Positions 49,633-59,391 of a DNA stretch of 64,000 nt are shown here, piece after piece. The translations under genes and the position numbers were made by a program. The notes beneath the pieces are model-generated. The model searched no databases and was not told the DNA's origin. It saw only the letters and a list, made by a program, of their open reading frames with translations. The first letter of the stretch is position 1; each line of letters opens with the position of its first letter. Location of the stretch: the NCBI RefSeq assembly GCF_048569485.1, contig NW_027445250.1, positions 499,907 to 563,906 of the forward strand. The letters run 5' to 3'. This DNA is from Anomaloglossus baeobatrachus (taxonomy: Eukaryota; Chordata; Amphibia; Anura; Aromobatidae).

Positions 49633-49974
49633 TCACCATGTAATAAAGATGCCGCACACAATGAGGAGCAGATTGGCCCTGCATGAGCAGCCGTACGTCT
49701 TCGGAGGCTCCTTCTCGCTGTAATAATCGTACAGCACACCTTCTGCTCCCTCCTTCACTGCTGATCGGAAGTGCTGCAGTGTGCGATCTACCGTAGTGAT
49801 GGCAGGAATGAAGGGTCGCCCTGCCTGCACCGTCCGTGCTGAAATCCAGTGACTATAGTATGAGGTGCGAGTGTAGAGGGCAGGAATGTACGGCCTCATC
49901 CCTGCACCGGACAGGACTCCTGCCAGCAGCCATTGCTCCTTTACCCAGCATGCCACCGGGCTACCAGCAGTCCC
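49633..49974 (-). CDS. PRSS54: PRSS54 last exon
   Basis: Acceptor TTCCTCTTTAG|GGG at 49975. Begins GTAGSPVACWVKEQWLLAGV, continues PYIPALYTRTSYYSHW and ends RANLLLIVCGIFITW, a hydrophobic tail that could be a membrane anchor or GPI signal. Confidence 0.88.
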   Translation of the reverse strand, partial: GTAGSPVACWVKEQWLLAGVLSGAGMRPYIPALYTRTSYYSHWISARTVQAGRPFIPAITTVDRTLQHFRSAVKEGAEGVLYDYYSEKEPPKTYGCSCRANLLLIVCGIFITW

Positions 49975-52900
49975 CTAAAGAGGAAGCGCACACACTGAGG
50001 AAGACTAAGCACTCACATCTGTTACATCAAATATGATCTGCTAGTGCTCATAAATATCTTACCCAACAGCCAGGACCATGAAGACCTCGATGGATGCAGC
50101 ATTCCGTTGACTCTGTCTTTTGTAGAGGGCAAGGGTTCATGTTGTCCACAGACAGTCTGCACCAAGATGTGGAGAATGACCGTCCTGCCGGAGAAGAGAG
50201 TGGTGACCCTGAGCGTCCTGCCGGAGGAGAGAGTGGTGACCCTGAGCGTCCTGCCGGAGGAAAGAGCGGTGACCCTGAGCGTCCTGCCGGAGGAGAGAGC
50301 GGTGACCCTGAGCGTCCTGCCGGAGGAGAGAGTGGTGACCCTGAGCGTCCTGCCGGAGAAGAGAGTGGTGACCCTGAGCGTCCTGCCGGAGGAGAGAGTG
50401 GTGACCCTGAGCGTCCTGCCGGAGGAAAGAGCGGTGACCCTGAGCGTCCTGCCGGAGGAGAGAGTGGTGACCCTGAGCGTCCTGCCGGAGGAGAGAGCGG
50501 TGACCCTGAGCGTCCTGCCGGAGGAGAGAGTGGTGACCCTGAGCGTCCTGCCGGAGAAGAGAGTGGTGACCCTGAGCGTCCTGCCGGAGGAGAGAGTGGT
50601 GACCCTGAGCGTCCTGCCGGAGGAAAGAGCGGTGACCCTGAGCGTCCTGCCGGAGGAGAGAGTGGTGACCCTGAGCGTCCTGCCGGAGGAGAGAGTGGTG
50701 ACCCTGAGCGTCCTGCCGGAGGAGAGAGTGGTGACCCTGAGCGTCCTGCCGGAGGAGAGAGTGGTGACCCTGAGCGTCCTGCCGGAGGAGAGAGTGGTGA
50801 CCCTGAGCGTCCTGCCGGAGGAAAGAGCGGTGACCCTGAGCGTCCTGCCGGAGGAGAGAGTGGTGACCCTGAGCGTCCTGCCGGAGGAGAGAGCGGTGAC
50901 CCTGAGCGTCCTGCCGGAGGAGAGAGCGGTGACCCTGAGCGTCCTGCCGGAGGAGAGAGCGGTGACCCTGAGCGTCCTGCCGGAGGAGAGAGCGGTGACC
51001 GTGAGCGTCCTGCCGGAGGAGAGAGTGGTGACTGAGCGTTCTGCCGGAGGAAAGAGCGGTGACCCTGAGCGTCCTGCCGGAGGAGAGAGTGGTGACCCTG
51101 AGCGTCCTGCCGGAGGAGAGAGCGGTGACCCTGAGCGTCCTGCCGGAGGAGAGAGTGGTGACTGAGCGTCCTGCCGGAGGAGAGAGTGGTGACTGAGCGT
51201 CCTGCCGGAGGAGAGAGTGGTGACCCTGAGCGTCCTGCCGGAGGAGAGAGTGGTGACCGTGAGCGTCCTGCCGGAGGAGAGAGTGGTGACCGTGAGCGTC
51301 TGGCCGGAGGAGAGAGTGGTGACCCTGAGCGTCCTGCCGGAGGAGAGAGTGGTGACCGTGAGCGTCTGGCCGGAGGAGAGAGCGGTGACCCTGAGCGTCC
51401 TGCCGGAGGAGAGAGTGGTGACCGTGAGCGTCTGGCCGGAGGAGAGAGTGGTGACTGAGCGTTCTGCTACTGACCCACTAAGAGTTTCTCTTTCATTCTC
51501 TTATTTGCACCCTCTGGGAGATCCTCTGTCACACTCCCACCTGCATACGTTGGCACGGTGGCTCAGTGGTTAGCACTGCAGTCTTGTGGTGGCTCAGTGG
51601 TTAGCACTGCAGTCTTGCAGCGCTTGGGTCCTGGGTTCAAATCCCACCAAGGACAATATCTGCAGGAGTTTGTATGTTCTCCCCGTGTTTGCGTGGGTTT
51701 CCTCCAGGTTCTCTGGTTTCCTCCCACACTCCAAAGACATACAGATAGGGACTCTAGATTGTCCATGGGGACAGTGATGCCAATGTATGTAAAGCGATGC
51801 GGAATTAATAGCGTTATATAAATGAATAAATATATTAATATCCTCTGGGAGATCCTCTGTCGCCCTCTCTCCTGCGTCCTCTGGGAGATCCTCTGTCGCC
51901 CTCTCTCCTGCGTCCTCTGGGAGATCCTCTGTCGCCCTCTCTCCTGAGTCCTCTGGGAGATCCTCTGTCGCCCTCTCTCCTGCGTCCTCTGGGAGATCCT
52001 CTGTCTCCCTCTCACCTGAGTCCTCTGGGAGATCCTCTGTCTCCCTCTCACCTGAGTCCTCCGGGAGATCCTCTGTCGCCCTCTCACCTGAGTCCTCTGG
52101 GAGATCCTCTGTCGCCCTCTCACCTGAGTCCTCTGGGAGATCCTCTGTCGCCCTCTCACCTGAGTCCTCTGGGAGATCCTCCGTCTCCCTCTCACCCGAG
52201 GCCTCTGGGGGATCCTCTGTCTCCCTCTCACCCGAGTCCTCTGGGAGATCCATTGTCGCCCTCTCACCCGAGTCCTCTGGGAGATCCATTGTCGCCCTCT
52301 CACCCGAGTCCTCTGGGAGATCCTCTGTCGTCCTCTCACCCGAGTCCTCTGGGAGATCCTCTGTCGCCCTCTCACCCGAGTCCTCTGGGAGATCCTCTGT
52401 CGCCCTCTCACCCGAGTCCTCTGGGAGATCCTCTGTCGCCCTCTCACCCGAGTCCTCTGGGAGATCCTCTGTCGCCCTCTCACCCGAGTCCTCTGGGAGA
52501 TCCTCTGTCGCCCTCTCACCCGAGTCCTCTGGGAGATCCTCTGTCGCCCTCTCACCCGAGTCCTCTGGGAGATCCTCTGTCGCCCTCTCACCCGAGTCCT
52601 CTGGGAGATCCTCTGTCGCCCTCTCACCCGAGTCCTCTGGGAGATCCTCTGTCGCCCTCTCACCCGAGTTCTCTGGGAGGTCCTCTGTCGCCCTCTCACC
52701 CGAGTCCTCTGGGAGGTCCTCTGTCGCCGTCTCATCCGAGTCCTCTGGGAGATCCTCTGTCGCCCTCTCACCCGCGTCCTCTGGGAGGTCCTCTGTCGCC
52801 CTCTCACCCGCGTCCTCTGGGAGGTCCTCTGTCGCCCTCTCACCCGAGTCCTCTGGGAGATCCTCTGTCGCCCTCTCACCCGAGTCCTCTGGGAGGTTCT

Positions 52901-53562
52901 CTGTCGCCGTCTCACCCGAGTTCTCTGGGAGATCCTCTGTCGCCGTCTCACCCGAGTTCTCTGGGAGATCCTCTGTCGCCGTCTCACCCGAGTTCTCTGG
53001 GAGATCCTCTGTCGCCCTCTCACCCGCGTCCTCTGGGAGGTTCTCTGTCGCCGTCTCATCCGAGTCCTCTGGGAGATCCTCTGTCGCCCTCTCACCCGCG
53101 TCCTCTGGGAGGTTCTCTGTCGCCCTCTCACCCGCGTCCTCTGGGAGGTCCTCTGTCGCCGTCTCATCCGAGTCCTCTGGGAGATCCTCTGTCGCCCTCT
53201 CACCCGCGTCCTCTGGGAGGTTCTTTGTCGCCCTCTCACCCGCGTCCTCTGGGAGGTCCTCTGTCGCCCTCTCACCCGAGTCCTCTGTCGCCCTCTCACC
53301 TGCATCCTTTGGGTCCGTCCATCCTGACACCACGCAGTTCTTAAGTGCAGTGAGATGAAGATCCAAATTGGTGAAACAAATGGGTTGAACTCCACGGCCA
53401 AAGGTAATCTTGTCCCTGGTCAAGAGCAGCATCAGATCGTTCCGGAGATACGTTATGTTGAATTCCTCGTGTATAATCACCTTTTTGATGGCGTATGACG
53501 TTCTGCGGAGTGGGTATAGCCTGCCTAGCTCTGTGCTTCCCACCAGCACAGAGAGATCCTGC
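49633..53562 (-). CDS. PRSS54: Inactive serine protease 54, last three exons (partial gene)
   Basis: Exons on the - strand: 53300-53562, 50063-50184 and 49633-49974; phases 1 and 0 join correctly. Matches to recalled human PRSS54: VIIHEEFN with PICF and NCVVSGW (human IIIHEDFD, SICF, NCWVSGW), MNPCPLQKTESTEC (human LDMCPLYKLQKTEC), CWGTAGSPVACW (human CLGDPGSPMMCQ), LYTRTSYYSHWISA (human LYTKVEDYSKWITS) and LYDYYSEKE before a hydrophobic C-terminal segment (human YYDYYGGE). The usual GDSGGP reads GTAGSP, so the catalytic serine is replaced by alanine and the protein cannot be an ordinary protease; human PRSS54 is also inactive. The Asp region reads RNDLMLL. PRSS54 is testis-enriched in mammals. 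The exons with the signal peptide and His region are not found in the window. It is tail to tail with CCDC113, as in human. Confidence 0.88.
50063..50184 (-). CDS. PRSS54: PRSS54 penultimate exon
   Basis: 122 bp, acceptor CTCCGGCAG|GACGG, donor TTGG|GTAAGA. Encodes LSVDNMNPCPLQKTESTECC and GPGCW. The acceptor sequence is the repeating motif of the array that begins at 50185. Confidence 0.82.
50185..51460 (-). repeat. PRSS54 intron minisatellite at the acceptor side, 33-bp units
   Basis: About 38 units. On the - strand each contains CTCTCTCCTCCGGCAG|GACG, a copy of the exon acceptor with its pyrimidine tract and first exon bases. For most of the array the 33-bp spacing keeps the same reading phase; 30-bp variants occur beyond 51030. 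Confidence 0.94.
51505..53299 (-). repeat. PRSS54 intron minisatellite at the donor side, 36-bp units
   Basis: About 40 units, with a SINE inside near its far end. On the - strand each unit contains GTGAGAGGGCGACAGAGG, and the array starts at the exon's own donor GCAG|GTGAGAGG. Several units near 51960-52160 have the consensus CAG|GTGAGAG. The exon frame stays open through the whole array, as EDSGERATEDLP repeats, and donor phase is the same in each unit. Confidence 0.94.
51552..51838 (+). mobile_element. tRNA-derived SINE
   Basis: Contains a polymerase III A box (TGGCTCAGTGGTTAGCAC) and B box (GGGTTCAAATCCCACC), then a body with CTCCCCGTGTTTGCGTGGG, ending in an A/T-rich ATGAATAAATATATT tail. 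The A-box head is partly duplicated at the 5' end. It sits between one isolated 36-bp array unit and the rest of the array. The boxes are too far apart and the fold is wrong for a tRNA gene. Confidence 0.75.
53300..53562 (-). CDS. PRSS54: PRSS54 third-from-last exon
   Basis: Acceptor CCTCAG|GCAG at 53563; a second AG four bases on is also possible. Donor GATGCAG|GTGAGA. Encodes DLSVLVGSTEL, YAIKKVIIHEEFNITYLRND, QPICF and LKNCVVSGWTDPKDAG. Confidence 0.87.
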
Positions 53563-53744
53563 CTGAGGACAGAGGGATATATGTTTATATGTGTGTATAC
53601 CCTCCTCAACACTGACATTACAGCACCAAGAAGGGGTGAACGATGGGGATCACCACATGGAGATGTCACTGATCTGTCCAGATGTCTCCAGTCTGGAGTC
53701 TCAGCCTCGTGCAGAAGTCCTGGCACTTCCAGCCTCAGCTGCCA

Positions 53745-53890
53745 TCAGTGAGGTTATTAATGGTCGTCTGAGGAAGGTTCTGCTGCTGAAAGTACAAATC
53801 ATCTGGATCCGCTGCAGGCAGCTCCTGTGTGATCACCGAGCAATGACGTCCCCGATGTGCTGCAGCTACAGGAGACAAGTCCGAAGACAC
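53745..53890. repeat. Arm of an inverted repeat
   Basis: The reverse complement of this stretch resembles 54765-54895: shared GGGGACGTCATT, GGTGA(C/T)CACACAG and CAACCTCA. The 54061-54764 spacer shows no gene, exon or repeat I can name. Confidence 0.6.
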
Positions 53891-54060
53891 TACAGCCATG
53901 GAAGACAGGTCCTGAGATGCTGCAGCCATGGGAGATGGGTCAGGAGATGATGCAGCCATGGGTGATGGGAGAGGAGATGATGCAGCCATGGGAAACGGGT
54001 CCTGTGATACTGCAGCCATGGGAGACGGGTCCTGTGATACTGCAGCCATGGGAGACGTCT
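53855..54060 (+). repeat. Minisatellite, about 30-bp units
   Basis: About six units built on TGCAGCCATGGGAGACGGGT with CCTGTGATAC. It is probably in an upstream PRSS54 intron. Confidence 0.88.
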
Positions 54061-54764
54061 CTCTGTGGCTGCAGCATCTCAGAAGCTAAGTCCAGAGACA
54101 CTGCAGCCACAGGAGAACATTTAGGTCTTGTAGGCTGGTCATGGTAGTACGAGGAACATGTGGCCTGGATTGTTGTGATGATTAGCTCCTGGGAGACTTT
54201 GGAGAAATGGCCGTACCTCTGGTTCCACTAACAAATCAATGTAACACCAAGCTGTTAGTACCTGGAATGAGGGGTAGAAGGGTCCGGCTACCGAAGATTA
54301 TGCCCCATTCCACCATAATCCTGGCAGTAGGACCAAGGTTACGTTCCCTCATGAAGCTACTTCATGGCGTTACCACATGGTCTCGTCAGATTACAAGAAT
54401 GGCGTTACATTCCAAGCCTAAGGTGTCTACACAAGTATCAGGAGGCATCTGCACGACACTTGGGTACAAGGTGTTCAGCTATGGTGATGCATGACCCCAT
54501 ATCACAGCGCTCACAGCACATCAGGATGTAAGGACAGACGGCAATGGAGGCTTGAGCGGAGGTCCGTCCTCTGCAGCGATGACTCCGGCTTCTGTCTAGC
54601 ATGCAATGATGGTTGGAAATTTGGTCTGGAGAGCTCAGGAGAACGCCATGAAGACACTTCACAAGGGAGCATGGAAGTCTCCCAGGAGTCGTTTTTTAAC
54701 GTGAAAAACCTACGCTGCATGTTTCTCGTACTACTGTGAGGCACCTGCGGGGCCTGAACCTGCT

Positions 54765-54895
54765 CTGTAGCTGCAGCATCTCCAGACTTGTTCCCCAACG
54801 GGGACGTCATTACTTGGTGACCACACAGAAGCTGACGACCGTAAAGCCTGATAATTTACATTCAACGCAGACAACCCTTCACAACCTCAGTGACC
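54765..54895. repeat. Second arm of the inverted repeat
   Basis: Partner of 53745-53890, about 75-80% alike by eye. It lies just before the LINE 3' end. Confidence 0.6.
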
Positions 54896-54934
54896 GCACT
54901 AGATATAAACTGTGTTTGTGTATATGTGTGTGTA

Positions 54935-57190
54935 CAATGGTAGAGTTGGAAGGGATCTCCAGGTCCATCGGGTCCACCCCCTGAGAGTTCAGGTTTTCCT
55001 AAATCATCTTAACTATATGTTTCAACGGTTTCCTCTTGAAAATTTCCATTGACTGATATCTCACTGCCTCCCATGGCTGCCTGTTCCACTCTGACTGCCC
55101 TCACTGCTTCCCATGGATGCCTGCTCCACTCTGTGACTGCCCTCACTGCCTCCCGTGGATGCCTGTTCCACTCTCTGACTGCCCTCACTGCCTCCCGTGG
55201 ATGCCTGTTCCACTCTCTGACTGCCCTCACTGCCTCCCGTGGCTGCCTGTTCCACTCTCTGACTGCCCTCACTGCCTCCCGTGGCTGCCTGTTCCACTCT
55301 CTGACTGCCCTCACTGCCTCCCGTGGCTGCCTGTCCCACTCTCTGACTGCCCTCACTGCCTCCCGTGGATGCCTGTTCCACTCTGACTGCCCTCACTGCC
55401 TCCCGTGGATGCCTGTTCCAGTCTCTGACTGCCCTCACTGCCTCTCGTAGATGCTTTTTCCACTCTCTGACTGCCCTCACTGCCTCCCGTGGATGCATGT
55501 TCCAGTCTCTGACTGCCCTCACTGCCTCCCGTGGATGCATGTTCCACTCTCTGACTGCCCTCACTGCCTCCCGTGGATGCATGTTCCAGTCTCTGACTGC
55601 CCTCACTGCCTCCCGTGGATGCCTGTTCCACTCTCTGACTGCCCTCATTGCCTCCCGTGGATGCCTGTTCCACTCTGACTACCCTCACTGCCTCCCGTGG
55701 CTGCCTGTCCCACTCTCTGACTGCCCTCACTGCCTCCCGTGGATGCCTGTTCCACTCTCTGACTGCCCTCACTGCCTCCCGTGGATGCCTGTTCCACTCT
55801 CTGACTGCCCTCATTGCCTCCCGTGGATGCCTGTTCCACTCTCTGACTACCCTCACTGCCTCCCGTGGCTGCCTGTCCCACTCTCTGACTGCCCTCACTG
55901 CCTCCCGTGGATGCCTGTTCCACTCTGACTGCCCTCACTGCCTCCCGTGGATGCCTGTTCCAGTCTCTGACTGCCCTCACTGCCTCTCGTAGATGCTTTT
56001 TCCACTCTGACTGCCCTCACTGCCTCCCGTGGATGCATGTTCCAGTCTCTGACTGCCCTCACTGCCTCCTGTGGATGCATGTTCCACTCTCTGACTGCCC
56101 TCACTGCCTCCCGTGGATGCCTGTTCCACTCTCTGACTGCCCTCACTGCCTCCCGTGGATGCCTGTTCCACTCTCTGACTGCCCTCACTGCCTCCCGTGG
56201 ATGCCTGTTCCACTCTCTGACTGCCATCACTGCCTCCCGTGGATGCATGCTCCAGTCTCTGACTGCCCTCACTGCCTCACGTGGATGCATGTTCCACTCT
56301 CTGACTGCCCTCACTGCCTCCCGTGGATGCATGTTCCAGTCTCTGACTGCCCTCACTGCCTCCCGTGGATGCCTGTTCCACTCTCTGACTGCCCTCATTG
56401 CCTCCCGTGGATGCCTGTTCCACTCTCTGACTACCCTCACTGCCTCCCGTGGCTGCCTGTCCCACTCTCTGACTGCCCTCACTGCCTCCCGTGGATGCCT
56501 GTTCCACTCTCTGACTGCCCTCACTGCCTCCCGTGGATGCCTGTTCCACTCTCTGACTGCCCTCATTGCCTCCCGTGGATGCCTGTTCCACTCTCTGACT
56601 ACCCTCACTGCCTCCCGTGGCTGCCTGTCCCACTCTCTGACTGCCCTCACTGCCTCCCGTGGATGCCTGTTCCACTCTGACTGCCCTCACTGCCTCCCGT
56701 GGATGCCTGTTCCAGTCTCTGACTGCCCTCACTGCCTCTCGTAGATGCTTTTTCCACTCTGACTGCCCTCACTGCCTCCCGTGGATGCATGTTCCAGTCT
56801 CTGACTGCCCTCACTGCCTCCTGTGGATGCATGTTCCACTCTCTGACTGCCCTCACTGCCTCCCGTGGATGCCTGTTCCACTCTCTGACTGCCCTCACTG
56901 CCTCCCGTGGATGCCTGTTCCACTCTCTGACTGCCCTCACTGCCTCCCGTGGATGCCTGTTCCACTCTCTGACTGCCATCACTGCCTCCCGTGGATGCAT
57001 GCTCCAGTCTCTGACTGCCCTCACTGCCTCCCGTGGATGCATGTTCCACTCTCTGACTGCCCTCACTGCCTCCCGTTTGCACACCTTCTACTATCTTGGT
57101 TGCTTTTTCTGGACTTGCTCCAATATATCAGTCTTTCTTGAATTGGGGCCCAGAACTGTACACAGTCTTCCAGGTGGGGTCTGACTGATG
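54935..57190 (-). mobile_element. CR1-like LINE 3' region enlarged by a tandem array
   Basis: The left edge CAATGGTAGAGTTGGAAGGG and CCATCGGGTCCACCCCCTGA match the antisense 3' end of CR1-type LINEs. The right edge GGGGCCCAGAACTGTACACA with CAGTCTTCCAGGTGGGGTCT matches sequence normally a few hundred bases further in. The recalled CR1 segment CACTGCCTCCCGTGGCAGCC has become the array unit. No LINE protein is encoded here, so it is a 5'-truncated copy. Confidence 0.55.
55061..57077 (+). repeat. Minisatellite, 42-bp units, inside the LINE
   Basis: About 48 units of CACTGCCTCCCGTGGATGCC followed by TGTTCCACTCTCTGACTGCCCT, with 38-bp variants that lack CTCT. Rare variants (TCTCGTAGATG) recur about 752 bp apart (55985 and 56737), showing block duplication. 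Confidence 0.95.
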
Positions 57191-57269
57191 TATGCTGTTT
57201 GTGTATGTACAGTATATCTGATATCTACAGCATTGATGTGTTTGTGTATATAATATATTTAATATATAA

Positions 57270-57271
<2 letters not shown>

Positions 57272-57342
<71 letters not shown>
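57272..57342 (+). repeat. TG microsatellite
   Basis: About 36 uninterrupted TG dinucleotides. Confidence 0.97.
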
Positions 57343-57343
<1 letters not shown>

Positions 57344-57345
<2 letters not shown>

Positions 57346-57781
57346 AATAAAGGAATCCGCATCGTTGTATTTACAGTCACAAAACTTTGCACAGACACCT
57401 CATGTGACTCAGGGAACGTCATAGACTATGTTTTGAGGGGAAATTTTAACTCCATGCTTTACACCTGCTTCCATTAAAGTCAATGGAGCTGGGAGCCACA
57501 ATGCAGCCAGAACTTCAGAAGAATGTTGGTGTGTCACAATGCAGACAGGGAAAGAGACAGACAGACAGAGGCAGACAAAGAGACAGACAGGGAAAGATAC
57601 AGAGAAAGACAGGGAAAGAGACAGGGAGAGAAACAGACTGGGAAAGAGACAGACAGAGAGGGTGTGGTTACATCTACGCAGCGCCTGGATCACCACCCCT
57701 TTTTTGCATTTCATCTGTAGACAGACAGAGACAGAGAGGGAGACAGTGACTATCCCGGGCAACGTCGGGTACTACAGCTAG
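57344..57781 (+). mobile_element. Possible non-autonomous Helitron with 3' hairpin and CTAG end
   Basis: Ends ATCCCGGGCAACGTCGGGT, a CCCG/CGGG hairpin, then ACTACAG and CTAG before T. A hairpin about ten bases before CTRR is the Helitron 3' terminus. A TC start at 57344 right after the TG run is possible but not proven. A GACAGACAGAG-type simple repeat fills 57541-57745. Confidence 0.4.
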
Positions 57782-57793
57782 TATAGTTATATA

Positions 57794-59389
57794 CAGTGCC
57801 TTGCAAAAGTTTTCAGCCCCTTGAATTATTCAGCCTTTTCCCACATTTCAGGCTTCAAACATAAAGATAAAATGTGAATGTTCTGGTGAAGAATCTACAA
57901 CAAGTGACACAATTGTGAAGAGGAAGGAAATTTATTGCTTATTTTACACTTTTATAAAAAAGAATAACTGTAAATTGTGGCGTGCAATATTATTCATCCC
58001 CTGTAAGTTAATGCTTTGCAGCGCCCCCTTTTGTTGTGATTACAGCACAGTCTCTTGGGGTCTGTGTCTATCAGTTTTGCACATGGAGAGGTGAAATTCT
58101 CGCCCATTCTTTGTAAACAGCTGGAGCTGAGTGAGGTTGGATGGAGGCGTTTGTGAACAGCAGTTTTCAGCTCTTTCCACAGATTCTCGATTGGGTTCAG
58201 GTCTGGACTGTGACTTGGCCATTCTAACACCTGGATACGGTTATTTGTGAACCATTCCATTGTAGATTTTGCTTTGTTTGGGATCATTGTCTTGTTGAAT
58301 GACAAATCTCTGTCCCAGTCTCAGGGCTTTTGCAGACTCCAACAGGTTTTCTTCAAGAATGGTCCTGTATTTGGCTCCATCCATCTTCCCATCAATTTTA
58401 CCAACTTCCCTGTCCCTGCTGAAGAAAAGCAGGTCCAAACCATGATGCGGCCACCACCATGTTTGACAGTGGGGATGGTGTGTTCAGGGTGATGAGCTGT
58501 GTTGCTGTTACATATCGTTTGTATTGTGCCCAGATAGTGTGATTTTGGTTTCCTCTGAGCAGAGCACCTTCTTCCACATGTTTGGTGTCTCCAGGTGGCT
58601 TGTGGCAAACTTTAAACAACACGTTTTATGGATATCTTTGAGAAATGGCTTTCTTCTTGCCACTCTTCCATAAAGGCCAGATTTGTGCAGTGTAGACTGA
58701 TTGTTGTCCTATGGACAGACTCTCCCACCTCAGCTGCAGATCTCTGCAGATCATCCAGAGGGATCATGGGCCTCTTGGCTGCGTCTCTGATCAGTCTTCT
58801 CCTTGTGTGAGATGACAGTTTGGATGGACGGCCGGGTCTTGGTAGATTTGCAGTGGTATGATTCTCCTTCCATTTCAATATGATCGCTTGCACAGGGCTT
58901 CTTGGTATGTTTAAAATTTTGGAAATCTTTTTGTAACCAAATCCGTTTTTAAGCTTCTCCACAACAGTATCCTGGACCTGCCTGTTGTGTTCCTTGGTCT
59001 TCATGATGCTCTCTGCGCTTTACACAGAACACTGAGACTATCACAGAGCAGGGGCATTATACGGAGACTTGATTACACACAGGGGCTTATATTTATCATA
59101 ATCAGTCATTTAGGACAACATTGGATCATTCACAGATGCTCAATCAATTTGTGGAGGGAGTTTCTGCACTGAAAGTAAAGGGGATGAATAATATTGCACG
59201 CCCCAATTTTCAGTTATTTATTTTTTATAAAAGTGTAAAATAAGCAATAAATTTCCTTCCTCTTCACAATTGTGTCACTTGTTGTAGATTCTTCACCAGA
59301 ACATTAACATTTTATCTTTATGTTTGAAGCCTGAAATGTAGGAAAAGGCTGAAAAATTCAAGGGGGCTGAATACTTTTGGAAGGCATTG
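57794..59389 (-). mobile_element. Tc1-type DNA transposon with about 215-bp inverted repeats
   Basis: Starts CAGTGCCTTGCAAAAG and ends with the reverse complement of CAATGCCTTCCAAAAG, with TA on each side. Terminal repeats span 57794-58010 and 59175-59389 and share the CAACAAGTGACACAATTGTG segment. The transposase is on the - strand. Confidence 0.93.
58000..59004 (-). pseudogene. Tc1 transposase pseudogene
   Basis: Starts MKTKEHNRQVQDTVVEKLKN at 59004 with the paired helix-turn-helix region (YKKISKILNIPRSPVQAIIL, GRPSKLS). The frame breaks near 58612. Later pieces lie in different frames: [28 protein letters not shown] (second catalytic Asp) and SPDLNPIENLWKELKTAVHK (Glu of DDE). The first catalytic site reads SEETK rather than SDETK, so it is dead on at least two counts. 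Confidence 0.9.
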
Positions 59390-59391
59390 TA

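Noticed and set aside
50063-50184. Alternative frame of this exon (TVILHILVQTVCG)
   Set aside because: It resembles the human VLRKIFV segment weakly, but its phase does not fit the upstream exon; the frame giving MNPCPLQKTESTEC fits both phases.
51570-51640. tRNA gene
   Set aside because: A and B boxes are present but no cloverleaf fits; the body and tail are those of a SINE.
51594-53726. Single 710-codon protein from the PRSS54 exon into the array, starting at 53726
   Set aside because: The part above 53562 is intron, and the donor GTGAGA at the array start makes continued reading the unspliced form. Kept only as a splicing hypothesis.
54061-54764. Upstream PRSS54 exon encoding the signal peptide or His region
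   Set aside because: Searched on the - strand for FPWVVSL-like and catalytic His context; nothing convincing was found.
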